Below, piece by piece: positions 1 through 12,331 of a stretch of DNA of 64,000 nucleotides. Every line of letters begins with the position of its first letter. Within the stretch, counting starts at the first letter, position 1. This DNA comes from Moniliella sp. 'wahieum'. Its lineage: Eukaryota > Basidiomycota > Moniliellomycetes > Moniliellales > Moniliellaceae. The notes below the pieces were generated by a model. That model did no database searches. It saw only the letters and a program-made list of their open reading frames with translations, and had not been told where the DNA came from. The translations under genes and the position numbers were made by a program. Where the stretch lies: the NCBI GenBank assembly GCA_003971905.1, contig RSEE01000110.1, forward strand, positions 1 to 64,000, written 5' to 3'.

Positions 1-433
1 GGGACGGGACGGCAGATGCCGCCACGGCACTGGAAGCTCGGTTGCCTTATTTAGGCCGGCCCACTTGGACTTGGGCGGGGGGCGACTATTGTCGCACGGA
101 GCATGGCCCTTCGGCCACGATACTTAATTTAGCCAACCATCATCACACTCGGTTGGCCTGCGGAGCACGCTCTACTGGGCATGTGCGGAGCAAGCGGGCC
201 TTAGCTTCGGTCGGACCATCTCGAGTCCGCCGCAGCCCGTGACAGGAGGTGGCCGACTCCTGGCAAACGGGTTGAAGCACAATGCATGAAGCCGAGAGCG
301 GAAGGCGGGCTCATCGCTCACACTTCTAAATAACCCTCACAAAGTGTCTCACTGACCATAGAGAAGAAGGGCTAACGGGACCGGTCCTGCTGTGTAACGG
401 GGAACAATCACAACAACAACCAAAATACCATAC

Positions 434-989
434 CTAAAAGCCCAATCGCTGCTGGAAAGCCAGATCCTTGATCAGCTCTTCCCCCGAGCGAGACTTGGGT
501 TGTTTCTTGGCTTTGGGCCTCGATCCGAGGCCAGGCCGTTCATGCGAAGAGCAAGTCGAGCCGGAGGAAAGGGCAGAGGGGGACGATGGATGCATCACTG
601 AAGAGCAACTCTTGATGGGCTTATGGAGTGCGCCACAGCCGATGCGGGAGGAGGAGGGTTGGCTCGCAAGGCCGAGGCTACCTTGTGGTGAGTATCCTGC
701 TCCTTTATATCGCCCACTTGCTGAGACGGCTGACCAAGAAAAGTGCTGCCGAAGTGCTGCCGAGGAACATACCGTGGGCGAGGGCGCCGGCGATAAGGGA
801 GAGAAAGGCCGCGTCCGTAGCTACCAGGGAGAACGTGTAGCCGTAGGTGTCGGCCGGCTGGAGAAAGCAGGCTGGCTCTTTCGTCCATTCCGTCGTCGAC
901 ATTCGAGTCATGGTACGATCCTGAGCCCAAGATGTTCCAAAAGTGGTTCCTCGTCGGTCCACCACCTCTGGCTTCCATGCCTTCTTCAT
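434..989 (-). CDS. Hypothetical membrane protein (171 aa)
   Basis: Not recognised. On the minus strand an ATG at 989 opens an exon to 718. A 40-nt intron (717-678) has donor GTGGGC, a branch-like TACTCAC and acceptor GTAG. A second exon then stays open to a TAG at 434-436. The spliced length is exactly 172 codons, which supports the splice. Exon 1 holds one or two hydrophobic stretches, with DAAFLSLIAGALAHGMF as the core. Exon 2 is Ser-rich and ends in the basic/polar tail SGEELIKDLAFQQRLGF. A small organelle or ER membrane protein is possible, but I see no family motif. The start could lie further upstream because the frame stays open to about 1208. Confidence is limited by the weak donor and the lack of homology. 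Confidence 0.4.
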
Positions 990-2151
990 CTCCCGTCTCC
1001 ATTCTCGACCCTTCTCGCCTATCCTGTCTGACCCCTGCCGTTTTCCAGCCAATTGATCCAGTGCAGGCAGCCTCCTCTTTTGTTTGCTCCCACCTCCTCT
1101 TCCGACCTCGTCCTCCAGGTCTCCATCCGTCCAGTCAAGCGAGCCTTCCTTCCACCGCGCCGGTTCCCCGTACCAGCTCCTCGCGTTTGGGTTTCGGTCC
1201 ACAGCCACGTCGACAGCCGTGCCTGTCCACAGTCTCAGTTCTGGCAGTGTTTGTCCGCCTCCTCCCTGGAGGATTCAGACACGTTTTTACTATGGCACAA
1301 GCAGGTGGATGTGCGGATCTGTAACACATGGGCCGCCTCGGCTTCGTGCCCAAATTAAGGAGCCTCCCCTCGTCCCTAGCTCCGCTCGGATCCACTAGCT
1401 AGCCCAAGCGCGAAACTACCGTGAATCGACCTACTGTCTCCTAAGAGCTTGTACCCCATAAACCCTGGGCGAGCTCCCTGGCGGGGCCGGCCCATGACAG
1501 AGAGGTGGGGAGAAGACGGAGTGTTGGGGAGTATCACATGAGGGCCAAAGTTAGCCGCTAGGCCATTGAATGGTCGCGTAGAGACCGCTGGTGTTGGTTT
1601 GGGACGAGGCATACGGGCAGTGTGCATGCGGTGGCTCGGGGCGCAGTGCGCAAGCCACCCCTTCCGCACGGGGCCACTCTTGTTGCTGTTGCCCTCACTG
1701 GCTCCCCCATGGCCACGAGACCCCAAGGTGGGTCTGGGATGTCCGATGCCAGAGCATCTTGGCCAGCCATTCGTCATCCGTCCTCCTATATATCCCTTTG
1801 CAGTTCAACATACTCAGGGATGCACATGAGCAGTGCGACGTCTACTCACTACGCACTCCACTCCAACGACGGGCAGTCCCCCGTAAACGTACTAAACGCC
1901 TGCTCAGGCTGAGCCGTCAGCGCATCAGCACAGCGACATTAACGCAAAGCACGCAGTCGCCCTTTCACGCGTGTTAGGGTTCGCCCTGGCCTACTCGATT
2001 TCAATCTTCAACCTCCGATCAGCGGCTCAGCGCTGACGCTCAGCCCGAGCGCTCAGCCTGAGCCGCTCGGCCAGAGAGAGCGTCGCCTCTGTCCATCCAT
2101 CCCTCTCTCCTGCCGCCGCCCCCATCCCACCTGCGCATCCCCGCACGACCC
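990..2151. other. Intergenic, between divergent genes
   Basis: I see no convincing gene in this 1.1 kb. It is pyrimidine-rich on the plus strand near 1000-1200 and has a TATATATCC-like stretch near 1785-1796. Long C/T-rich leader sequence (2090-2150) precedes UBC13. Open frames here lack recognisable motifs. Confidence 0.5.
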
Positions 2152-3020
<869 letters not shown>

Positions 3021-3701
3021 GACTTCTTTCTCTGATCCAAGTTCTTTAGAGGTGTCGACATTTTGGCCGGCGCATGGAGGGAGGAGGGGGAAGGAGAAGG
3101 GGGAAACGGGTGTATGTGTCTATGCTTGCCACCGAATTCGATGTCGGGTCCACCAGATGTACTATGCCTAGCTGTTTTTGTCTGTACAACTCAGCCAAGA
3201 GACTGGAGATAGAGGTGAGGAGAGGTGGCTGCCATCCAACATTGGGCATTATGCATCGTGGGTTTGTCCCTGGCTACGCATGATGTGCTTTGGTACCATA
3301 TGGACAGAGAGGTGGGAGGTGTGGGGCCTCTGTTTCGGGCGGTGGAAGCCAACAGCCGATTGACCGCCGACTGAGATGACCGATGAAGATAGGGCGGGCT
3401 GACGTTGACGCCCCTGACGAAGTAACGCAAGGCCATGCTTCAATCCCACGCCACGGACCGGTGATAAATCCTGGCGGGCCGGCGGTGTCCGTTTCATGCG
3501 GCTCACGTGACGCATGACGCGTGGTTACGCAAGCGAGCGGGCGCAGATGACAATATCATTTATTTTTTGTGTCGCAGCTGTTCGATTTTTTTGAGCCGAG
3601 TTGGGCCATGTACGCTAGCGTTGCCCCTTCTAGTCCTGCCTTCGTTCCATCACCCCCATTGCTGCACTCAATACTCACTCCTTGCCGTGTGATACGTCAA
3701 A
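3021..3701. other. Intergenic, promoter side of the nucleolin-like gene
   Basis: No gene seen in 680 bases. About 180-200 bases before the next start codon lie a CACGTG E-box (3504-3509) and an ACGCGT MluI-type box (3517-3522). A C/T-rich tract (3630-3680) precedes the ATG. Whether the boxes act is inference. Confidence 0.4.
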
Positions 3702-5126
3702 ATGGGCAAGAAGGACGTTACTTCCGCCGAGTAGGTAAAGGCCAAGGCCGACCAGAAGGAGGAGGCGAAGGCTGCCAAGAAGGCTGAGAAGAAAGCTGCC
3801 AAGGAAGCTGAGAGAAAGCTGCCAAGGAGGGGAGAAGGCAGAGAAGAAGGCTGCCAAGGAGGCGGATAAGGCGGAGAAGAAGGCTGCCAAGGAGGCTGCC
3901 AAGGAGGCGGAGAAGTAGAGAGAAGAAAGCTGCCAAAGAAGCTGCCAAGGCCGGGGCCAAGGCGAGCAAGAAGAGCGAAAAGGAGAGCAAGAAGGACAAG
4001 AAGGAGAGCAAGAAGGACTTGCCCAAGTCCGACGAGGACTCTGACTCTGGATCGGACGAGGAGAAGAACGCAGTTACATTTACCTCTGCCTCTGCTGTCC
4101 CCAAGTCGGAGCAGGCCAAGGCAACATCCCCCTCGTCCAACGCTGAGTCCTCTTCGGACAGCTCCGACTCGGATTCGGACGCGACGTCGGCTTCTTCTTC
4201 GGACGAGTCTGAGTCGAAGAACCGCAAGCGCAAGGCTGAGGACGACACCGACGGACATGAAAGCAGTAGCAAAGCAGTCAAGCTGACCGAGACCGATTCG
4301 CCTGCTGCGCATCCCAGTTCTGACCAAGAGACGAACCGAAGAACATCTACGTGGGTCAACTGTCGTGGAACATCGACGACGAGTGGCTTGCTAGTATCTT
4401 TGCTGATGTGGGTACGGTGCAGTCGGCTCGGGTGCAAGTGGATCGCGACTCGCAACGGTCGCGAGGGTTGGATTTGTTGAGTTTGCCTCGGCATCCGAAG
4501 CCAAGAAGGCCGTAGAGACGTTGCAAGGGCACGAGGTCGACGGTCGTGCGATCCGGCTGGAACTAGCTACGCCCCGCGCACCTCGGGATGCGAACCAAAA
4601 CCAAGCGCGTGGGGCGGCGGGACCAGCGGCGCCCCGCCTCCGACCCTTCTCCCACTTTGTTTGTCGGTGGCTTGGCTTTCGCTGCGGAGGAAAACGATTT
4701 GCGGGCCGCGTTTGGCGAACATGGGTCGGTGAGCGTACGTTTGCCGACCGACATCAACACGGGCCAGCCCAAGGGATTTGCATACGTTGAGTTTGCTTCG
4801 GTCGACGAGGCGACCTCTGCTTGAACGCGTTGAATGGGGCTGAGATCAAAGGCCGAGCCATTCGCTTGGACTATGCACCTCCTCGCGACCGCGACGGAGG
4901 CAACGGTGGTGGACGGGGTGGCTTTGGCGGTGGCGGACGTGGTGGCGGACGTGGTGGGTTTGGTGGTCGTGGTGGGGGACGTGGCGGTGGACGGGGAGGG
5001 TTCGGTGGCCGTGGAGGGTTTGGTGGGGGGGGTCGTGGCGGGTTCCAGGCGAGTGACAATGGGTGGGCTCGTCGGTCTGGAGCAGCTGCGCCGGCGGCAG
5101 GCAAGAAGATGACATTTGACGACTAA
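3702..5126 (+). CDS. Nucleolin-like RNA-binding protein (Nsr1/gar2 type)
   Basis: Nucleolar protein for pre-rRNA processing, with the classic nucleolin plan. It has a long Lys/Ala/Glu N-terminal repeat (KKAAKEAEK type, about 3740-4010), acidic-serine blocks (SSSDSSDSDSD, 4060-4220), two RRMs and a Gly/Arg tail. RRM1 (about 4345-4560) has RNP2 IYVGQLSW and RNP1 RGFGFVEF. RRM2 (about 4650-4870) has RNP2 LFVGGLAF and RNP1 KGFAYVEF. The RGG box covers 4890-5050 and the protein ends KKMTFDD. As given the gene is not one open frame: there are TAG codons in the repeat (3732 and near 3916) and frame changes near 4330, 4468 (TT where TTT is needed) and 4821 (TT for TTT). These look like sequence errors rather than decay, because conservation resumes at once after each. 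Confidence 0.85.
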
Positions 5127-6168
5127 AAAGTACCGCAACACCTGCGTACTACAGTGAACTCTGCATGGTCTACGTGCGTTTCACTTGTTTTCCAGTTCCA
5201 TTTTACTACTCTAAAATGCGTCCGGAGCTTCGTCTCTCGTCTTTCCCATTGTCCGACCGCCCTTTGCATCTAGCCCCCCTTGGCCCATTTTTCACTTCCC
5301 ACATTCTAGTTCAGGGACGATTCGCATACAATGAATCTACTGGGCATCTCCCGCCTCCCCGAAAAGAACCCACTTCTGCCTTGGTTCGCAGTGAACGTTG
5401 AATGTGATGAACACATTCATTGCACTTGGCACGAGCTCACGATTCTGAGCCGGACTTATTGCCATGTAGAAGATAGAGACGATGCTTCTTGAACGTCGCC
5501 AACGCCGAGATTGTCCTTTTTGTGCCAGCACGGTATCGTCTCGAGAGAGCGGGGCTATCTATAACTTATCTGCCATGAGAGGAGTGTGCCAAGTGCACAC
5601 ATACTACCCGAACTGCCGGTCTGAGGATCTCACGCCTCCAGCTTCAATCAGACTCACTAACGCACTGGGGCCCACTAGAGCGAGCTTGAGCTTTGACGAG
5701 TTTGATGGCCCCATGGGCCTTGGGCGGGCCATGGAGCAAAAGGCTGCTCGGGGTAAATAAATAAATCGAACGCGGAAACGCCGCTGCCAGCCGCGATCCG
5801 CGACGAAACCGCCGCGGCGGGAAGGGGACGGGAGGGTGGCGTGGGCGGGGGCGCGGGGTAATTGATTTGCCTGGCCGAGCGCTGATTAGGTTGGGGCTGG
5901 GCCTGGCGCGGCGCGGCGCTGGCCAGCCTTTGCGTCCAATCAGCAACCATAATCACCGCTCATCCATCCCCACGCCGCCGCTCCTCGGCGCACTGATACG
6001 TGCAAGCATGTCCAGCAGGACAGAATCGTACCTGCGCTACCAGACGCAGTCGGTCGCATAAAAGGAGGAGCGGGGGAGCGTCTCTCTTGGTCTTTCTCCC
6101 CCATATCCCCAACCCGCTTTTCCTTCTCCCCCCCACCAGTTTCTGGTCCATTTTACATCTCTGCTCCC
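5127..6168. other. Intergenic, promoter of the aldolase gene
   Basis: No gene seen. The right half is very GC-rich (5760-5950), with a CCAAT box near 5936 and a CATAAAAGG TATA-like element at 6057-6065. A C/T-rich leader follows immediately before the ATG at 6169. Confidence 0.45.
6057..6065 (+). promoter_or_regulatory. TATA-like element upstream of the aldolase
   Basis: CATAAAAGG lies about 105 bases before the start codon. It is followed by a pyrimidine-rich stretch, the arrangement often seen at well-expressed fungal promoters. Confidence 0.4.
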
Positions 6169-7304
6169 ATGGCATCCAAGCAACCCATTCCTGGCGGCGC
6201 CTACGTCCCCATCCTGACCCCCTTTGACGCCGAGGCGCAAGTGGACGTTGCTGCGCTCAAGCAGCTCGTCGCGCGCATTGCCCAAGCCGGGTGCGGGCTT
6301 GTGCTGCAAGGCACGAACGGGGAAGCAGCGCACCTAAGCCGTGCGGAGCGGTCGTTGATTACGCAAACGGTGCGCGCGAGCGTCGGTGCGTCGGTCCCGA
6401 TTGTGGTGGGTACCGGGGGGGGTCGTTGCAGGAGACCAGTTCGTTTTGCCAAGACGCTGCGAAGGACGGGGCAGATGCGGTATTGGTCTTGACGCCGCCG
6501 CATTTTGCCGGTGCGATGTTGCAGGATCCGCAGGCGTTGGTGACGTTCCACAAGGCCGTGGCGGATGCGTCTCCGCTGCCCGTGCTCGTCTACAACTTCC
6601 CGGTGCATCGGCGGGAATTGACTTGAACAGCGACGCATTGATTGAGATTGCTCAGCATCCGAACATTGTCGGAGCCAAGGTACGTGCTATCTCATTCCTG
6701 ATTGGGTGCGGCGGGGTGCCTGGGTGCTGGGAGACAGTGGTGGCTATGTGCAAAAGGCGAAGTGAAGCGAAGCAAAACATTGGACTATCTACTGACTTCC
6801 TTTTTCCACACTTGTTTTGGTGCGCTTTGGCATTCTACAGCTTACCTGTGGGCAAGTGGGCAAAGGACAGCGAGTTGTGACGGCGCTGAAAAAGCGCGGT
6901 GCACCATTCCACGTCTGGCCTGGCTTTGCCGACATTGTCCTTCCGGCTACGTGGTGGGGATGGACGGAGTGATCGCGGGAACGGGCAACGTTGCCTTACA
7001 CCCTTGCCAAACTCTGTACCTTATCCGCCCAAGCTGCGGCGGGGGACAGCGCGGCGCTTGCTGAAGCGCAGCGCCTCCAAGCTCTTGTCGCCGAGGCGGA
7101 TTGGGCGTGTGCTAAAACAGGCATCCCAGGCACCAATGGGCCACCAGCCATGTGTGGGGGATTGACTTGGGCGCGCCGCGTCAACCTCTCCAGCCCTTGG
7201 CAGAGGAGAAGAAGGTTTACCTCCGCACTGCGCTCAAGGAGGCTGTTGCGTTCGAGGCCCAACTGGCCCACGAGGCCGGGTCCAAGTGGACGCCGACGCT
7301 ATAG
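6169..7304 (+). CDS. Dihydrodipicolinate synthase-family aldolase
   Basis: Class I Schiff-base aldolase of the DapA/NanA/HOGA superfamily. Fungal members usually act on 2-oxo acids such as 4-hydroxy-2-oxoglutarate; the substrate cannot be read from sequence. The N-terminus is IPGGAYVPILTPFD, followed by GLVLQGTNGEA (substrate carboxylate loop). VLVYNFPG carries the catalytic tyrosine. Exon 1 ends at 6679 in NIVGAK, and its lysine is the expected Schiff-base residue. Exon 2 starts at 6841 with LTCGQVGKGQRV, and the protein runs to the TAG at 7302-7304. Frame breaks occur at an 8-G run (6415-6422, nine needed), near 6600 (one C short) and near 6957-7000. Length, about 320 residues, suits the family. 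Confidence 0.85.
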
Positions 7305-7426
7305 CGGTAAGTAGCGTTTCAGTTCTCTATCGAAAGTACCGCGATCAATGCAGCAAATGTCATCCATGTCTCATGTCAAAGGCACAAGGAGTAAGCGCGG
7401 GCAGGATATAGGAAAAAGAAACTAGT

Positions 7427-10400
7427 TCACACCCCGCGAGCAAAATGGGGGAGTCGCCTGAGCGAAGAAGAAAGGAGGTGGAACGAGTTGGAATGAGGTA
7501 GGACGAGGGAGAACAAGAGTGAACGAGGAAAACAAGAGAGAACAAGGGCTAACGAGGTAGAACAAGGGAGAACGAGGGAAGAGCTACCGCGGGGGGTAGA
7601 AGCGCGCGGGGGCGGATCGGCCGAATCAAACCCGTAGACCGACGAAACAGTTGAGTCGGTGTTAAGCATTTCCGGGTGCTGGAGAACACGAGCCATGACT
7701 GAGTCGATGCCAATGCCGCTGAGGTGAACCGTTGTGTCCTCCTGGACGCCTCGCCTCCGCCGACGCAGACGCCGATGCAGGTCGGGGCGGGGAGGGGTGG
7801 TAGGGCAACGAGTCTTTGCGCGCCTGGACAAACGCGCTGACATACGCCGGGACAAAGCGGGTTCCTGGTCCGGGTGTGGGTGCGGGTAGACAGGGTATGC
7901 GGATTGAGCGAGGGTCGAATGGGCGTGGGGGAGCGGGGGAGCTGGTGGAGCCTGCGGCGGAACGGGAGGGGAAAAGTAGGGTGGAAACGGCAGGTGAAGT
8001 GGGCGTAAAGGGAATTCGTCGGAAAGAGCAGGCCAAGGCGAACCGTTCCTCGTCGGCATCTGAAAACCGGCCATCGTCCAGGGAAGCTCGTTGGAAAGAC
8101 CAGGGGTCGAACCAATACCAAACGAGTCGTCCTGTGGTTCAGGCAAGGGCACTTGATGTGCCTCCAGAGCCGTGGCACTGTGCCGCCGGTCTGAAGCGAC
8201 GGTGAGCTGGCTCCCAGGCCTCCGTGGGCGCGAAGGGGAAACGTACGACTGGGGGGGAAATACGGGGGCCAAATGTCCCTGGGGGCCTACTTGTCCCCCT
8301 GCCAAAGCGGTGGCGATAGCTGCTGCAGCACTAGGTGGGGTACGGGAGCGCACATGATTCCGTCCCACATGCTTGTACAAGTTGTACCCGCCCTCGACTG
8401 AGTTGGACGGGCTAGAGCTGGACGGGATCAAGTCGTCATCATCTTGGTGTTGGTGTGGTGTGGGTGTGGGCGATGAACAAGCTCTTCGTGGCCAAGGCTG
8501 TACCGTCAATTCCCGCTTGCAATCCCGGGTCGAACGGGGCGAGATGGGCAAGAGGTCAGCTTGGCTCGCAGCCAGCGGGGGGGAGGCAAACCAGTACTCT
8601 TTCCTCCTTCGGGACCGACAAATTTCCATCCACTTCCATCGTTGTGCCAAAACCCAGTATGCGCCGCCGCATGCACAAATCGGCATCCAACTCGTCATCC
8701 GACAATCCATCTCCTCATCCTCGCTTCTCCCTCGCGCTCTTCCTCGCCCTCACTTCCGTACTCTCCGCCCGGAGTAGCAGACAAGAACAACTTGGCCCGA
8801 AACAGAGGTGCGCAGACCTGCACCGCGGTGCGAAGCGCCGCTCGAGATGGGTCGGCGATAAGATGCACCACTAGAGGTGGGAATCATTTTGCGCGCTGTG
8901 TTGGCTACTGTTGTGGGCACCGTATTGGAACTAGCTACTGACCGGGCCAGCTCGATAGGCGGTGCCCCCTGACCTAGTACGTCGGGTACGGTGGGGTTGT
9001 GGGACACGGAGGAGGAAGTAGGTCGGGAGGGGGTGCGAAGGGAGGTGGCCGTATTGGCGCGGGAACGTGGTCGTCGATGGAAGGAAAAGCGCTGCAAGCG
9101 TGAACGTACTGACGTAGTAGGCGAACCAGCACGGTCCGGTTCCCCCTGTCCCTGAGGTGTAGTCCCACTTGTAGTGCGGGCGAGGGTGGGCGTATAAGAA
9201 CGGGAGAGGATCTGGGCAGCGGCAGTCAACGAGGGTGCGGGGGAAGACTCGCACCTTCCGCCTGTCGTACCATCTAGGACACCCGCACCCGTTTCGTCCG
9301 CATTGTCCTGAATGCGGGGGTAGCGGGGCATATCGTGGATCGAAGGCAATCGGCGGAAGAACTTGCAATACTGCCGGCGCTCGGGTGGGAGCCATGGCCA
9401 GTCGCTACACTTTTTCGGACGACGAACGGTGGAAAGAGGCAGGGCGACCATCGCCATGCGACGTGGACGCTATACTGTTCGACCGGCCGTAGCTCGAAGG
9501 CGGCGGAACGGGGGGATGTCAATGGCGCTGCCTGCATGGCCGGCGGACATGCGCGAACGAAGCGAGGTAGTACTTTTCTGGCGTCGCAGTCTGAGCCGAC
9601 TAGGAAGAAACGAAGGCAAGTGACGCTGTTTGGTATTCGGGGGCAAGGGCGGTGCTGCTCCTCCGCTGTTCGAGGGTGTGGTAAGAGGACGGTAGTAGCG
9701 AGCGTATCGGCTGCGCTGGCAGTACTGGGCGTGACAAGGTTTGTAGAAGGGGGGTCGGCCAGCAAGTCGGGCACGGCAGGGGAGGGAAAATGAGGTTGGA
9801 CCGTTGCACGTCGCTGAGTACTGGGACGGACGGCGGGGACTGAGACTGGGTCTAGGTCACGATCAGGGATAGGGATGGAAGGGTGGCGGTCCAGCGCCAT
9901 GGCCGATGACGGCCGAAGAGATGCTGGGCGCGTACTTGTTTCCGAACCGGCTGGGTTGGTATCGGAGAGGGGTTGCGAGTCGCGCCCCCGTATCCTCTGA
10001 TCCCCATGGCCACTGTCGAGGGGAGCACTGAGAGCCGACATGGGTCGTGGGTGGGAAAAGATCTGGGCAAGGGAGGGACGCGCGTGGGTCCTGTGCCTTC
10101 CGAAGCAGGGGTGGTAAGCGGGAGCGAAGCAAACAAGTCTCTCCTGGGCGGGGGGCGCATCTCACTGTTGGCACCGACCGTTTGGGAGAGATGATGGGTG
10201 GCGGGGGTAGACCGTGGGGGGGGCGGGAGGTGGAAGAAGGATGATCGGAAGGGGTTGAGAAGGATTCGCGTCGATGGATCCGAGCTCGTACGCGACTCAC
10301 TTGGTTGCGTACACGGTTGCCTAAGTTGCTCCCCCCCGTATGGGACTCGGATCGTCGTCGTGTTCCCATTACTAGGGGTGTTGGGGAGTGGGCATTCTCG

Positions 10401-12239
10401 GAAGAAGATGGGCGGAAGCGGTGTGATGCTTGGCAAAGCTAAAGCCCATCAGTCCACCGGAGCGAGGCTTTTTGATCTGATTGGCCACTGTGGCATCAGG
10501 TACATCAGTGTAGTACACAGGCACGTATGGCCCCAGTTCGGGATCGTAGCATCAAGCCAGGCTTGTGGGTTGGACAGGCCCTTGGTAGTCCAAGGACTGG
10601 CCTTGACCGTCTCCAAGGCGGAACGAGACCCCGGATCTTTCTCCAGAGTGCCATCCAACAGCGCACGGAGCGCAGTCGCGTCCGAGTCCAGTTGATCCAG
10701 CGCTACATCGGGCTCGGCCAAGTGCGAATCCAAAGGGAATGTAGACGAAGCTGAAGGGAGGATCATGGACCGACCGCCGTCAGCTTGGAAAAATCGGCTG
10801 ATGGAGGAACTCATCTCTTGGTCGTGCACTGTGGCCTGCAACCGACCCGTGTCCCATCGCGGTGCGCGCGGACCGACCAGGACCTGGTCCGAGCCCATCG
10901 TGCGCGGCAAGGCATAGTCCGACCAAGGGATTACTGAAAACAGGGCAAACTCGCTGGGCGCATTGAACGGCAACGAGCCAAACAAGAGACAGTAGATCGT
11001 CACGCCAAAGGCCAGATATCAATTGCCTGGGTGATAACCCGACCGCCATGGGTGGGTGGGACGGGGGGTGGAGGCTGTCCCTCAGGCGGGGGTGTGCCCA
11101 GCTGTTGGCATTGTGCCGTCGTCAGTGGTTGTTCGCCCGACAAGCACAGTTCCGGCGCAAAAAACGCTGGGCTCCAGTGGTGTGAGCCAACTCGGTTTGG
11201 TCGCGCGCTTCGAGTTCGGCGTCGGTTTCTGCCTCGGTGTGACCAGTTGGCGAGAGGGGGCGAGACTGGGCATCGAGAGGAGCCTCTTCGCCTTCGAGGT
11301 ACTCGAGTGCCTGGCCGCGCCCGCGGCGAAAGAGCGGCAAGCTAAAGTGGCTGACGCCAAAGTCGGAGATCTTGACGTGGGTATGGGTTTGGTTCCAAAG
11401 CAGATTGGCGGGCTTAATGTCGCGGTGGATAATACCATTGTAGTGGAGGTACTGCAGGCCACACACCACGTCGCGAGTAATGTTGCGGACCGTGTCGACC
11501 GAGGAGCGGGCGAGCGTGCGTGTCTCTCCACTGCACCTCGCCTCCGGACATGTACTCGAGCACTTTGGGCGGCGGCAGGAAAGGTCAGCCAGCGATTCTT
11601 AACGGGCAGACCGACGCGCAGCGCAGAGGGCGCGCGCAGGACAAGAAGAAGAAGAAGCCGGGAGGAGGAGGCGTACCGAGGAAGATCTTTTTACTGAGGG
11701 GGTCATCAATGACCTCGAGCAGACGGACAATGTGGTCGCTGGCGCATTGCTTGAGGATGGCAATCTCACGGAGGACCTTGTCGTCGGTTGCGGCGGCAGC
11801 GTGGGAGTGGGAGGGGCGTGGGGTGCGGGGGAGGGGGCGAGGGCGGAGGTAAGCGCGGACGCGTGGCGCGGTCAACGATCTTGATGGCGACGGGTGGTCG
11901 GTGAGGGTGTCGGTGGCCTTGCGGACGAGTCCGTGCACGGCCGCCGAGCTAGGAGAGGACGAGGTAGGTTGAAATGGCGGCGGAGGGGGGGGTGTGGAGG
12001 GCGAGGGTGTGGGTCTCGCGCACGGCCGCGCGGGGGGGGGGCGGGGGGGGGCTGTGCGTGGCGGGGGGCATGGCCGGGAGCCAGAGGGCCAGGGCGCGCG
12101 GGCGGTGGGCAGCACGGCGGGCAGGGTGGGGTGAATGCGGGCGCGGGTGCGATGCTCGGCGGAGGTGGGTGTTACTGGCGGCGGGCTCTGCTTCGCTTCC
12201 CTCGGCCTCTGCCTCGGGCCATCCCCCAGGCAGGGCCAT
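7427..12239 (-). CDS. CaMKK-like protein kinase (Ssp1/Sak1 class)
   Basis: Serine/threonine kinase of the class that phosphorylates SNF1/AMPK-type kinases. Reading on the minus strand, [13 protein letters not shown] precedes the kinase domain, a block typical of fungal CaMKKs. [11 protein letters not shown] glycine-loop segment follows (near 11930). VAIKIVDR holds the ATP lysine (near 11885), then [20 protein letters not shown] is the catalytic loop (about 11405-11440) and KISDFGVS the DFG (near 11370). A 50-residue insert, characteristic of CaMKK, is followed by ELAHTTGAQ and [12 protein letters not shown]. The domain ends with [20 protein letters not shown] and, about 10450-10560, the last helix. 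A very long Pro/Ser-rich tail seems to continue to about 7430. Frame breaks are numerous and I could not fix every exon, so the start (ATG 12239) and the end are provisional. Confidence 0.8.
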
Positions 12240-12331
12240 CCTCCGTGGCCTTTTCGCCACGCGCCCCGCACTAGGGTTGCACGCCTGCCTGCGCGTCTGC
12301 TAGGGTTGCGGCTACCTCCTCTGTTCCCCTA

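Noticed and set aside
468-1031. Plus-strand open frame of 187 codons at the left end
   Set aside because: It overlaps antisense the minus-strand hypothetical gene, which splices cleanly to 172 codons and has a membrane segment.
3730-4830. Programmed frameshifting or stop-codon readthrough in the nucleolin-like gene
   Set aside because: Several independent shifts occur, the two best-localised at TTT runs with no slippery site or structure, and the same pattern recurs in unrelated genes, so sequence error is simpler.
4563-5141. Minus-strand Pro/Thr-rich frame
   Set aside because: It is the complement of the RGG box and RRM2 of the nucleolin-like gene; its composition only mirrors GGT/CGT codons.
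11949-12303. Plus-strand Gly/Arg-rich frames
   Set aside because: They are the antisense of the proline-rich N-terminus of the CaMKK-like kinase and owe their length to GC-rich sequence lacking stops.
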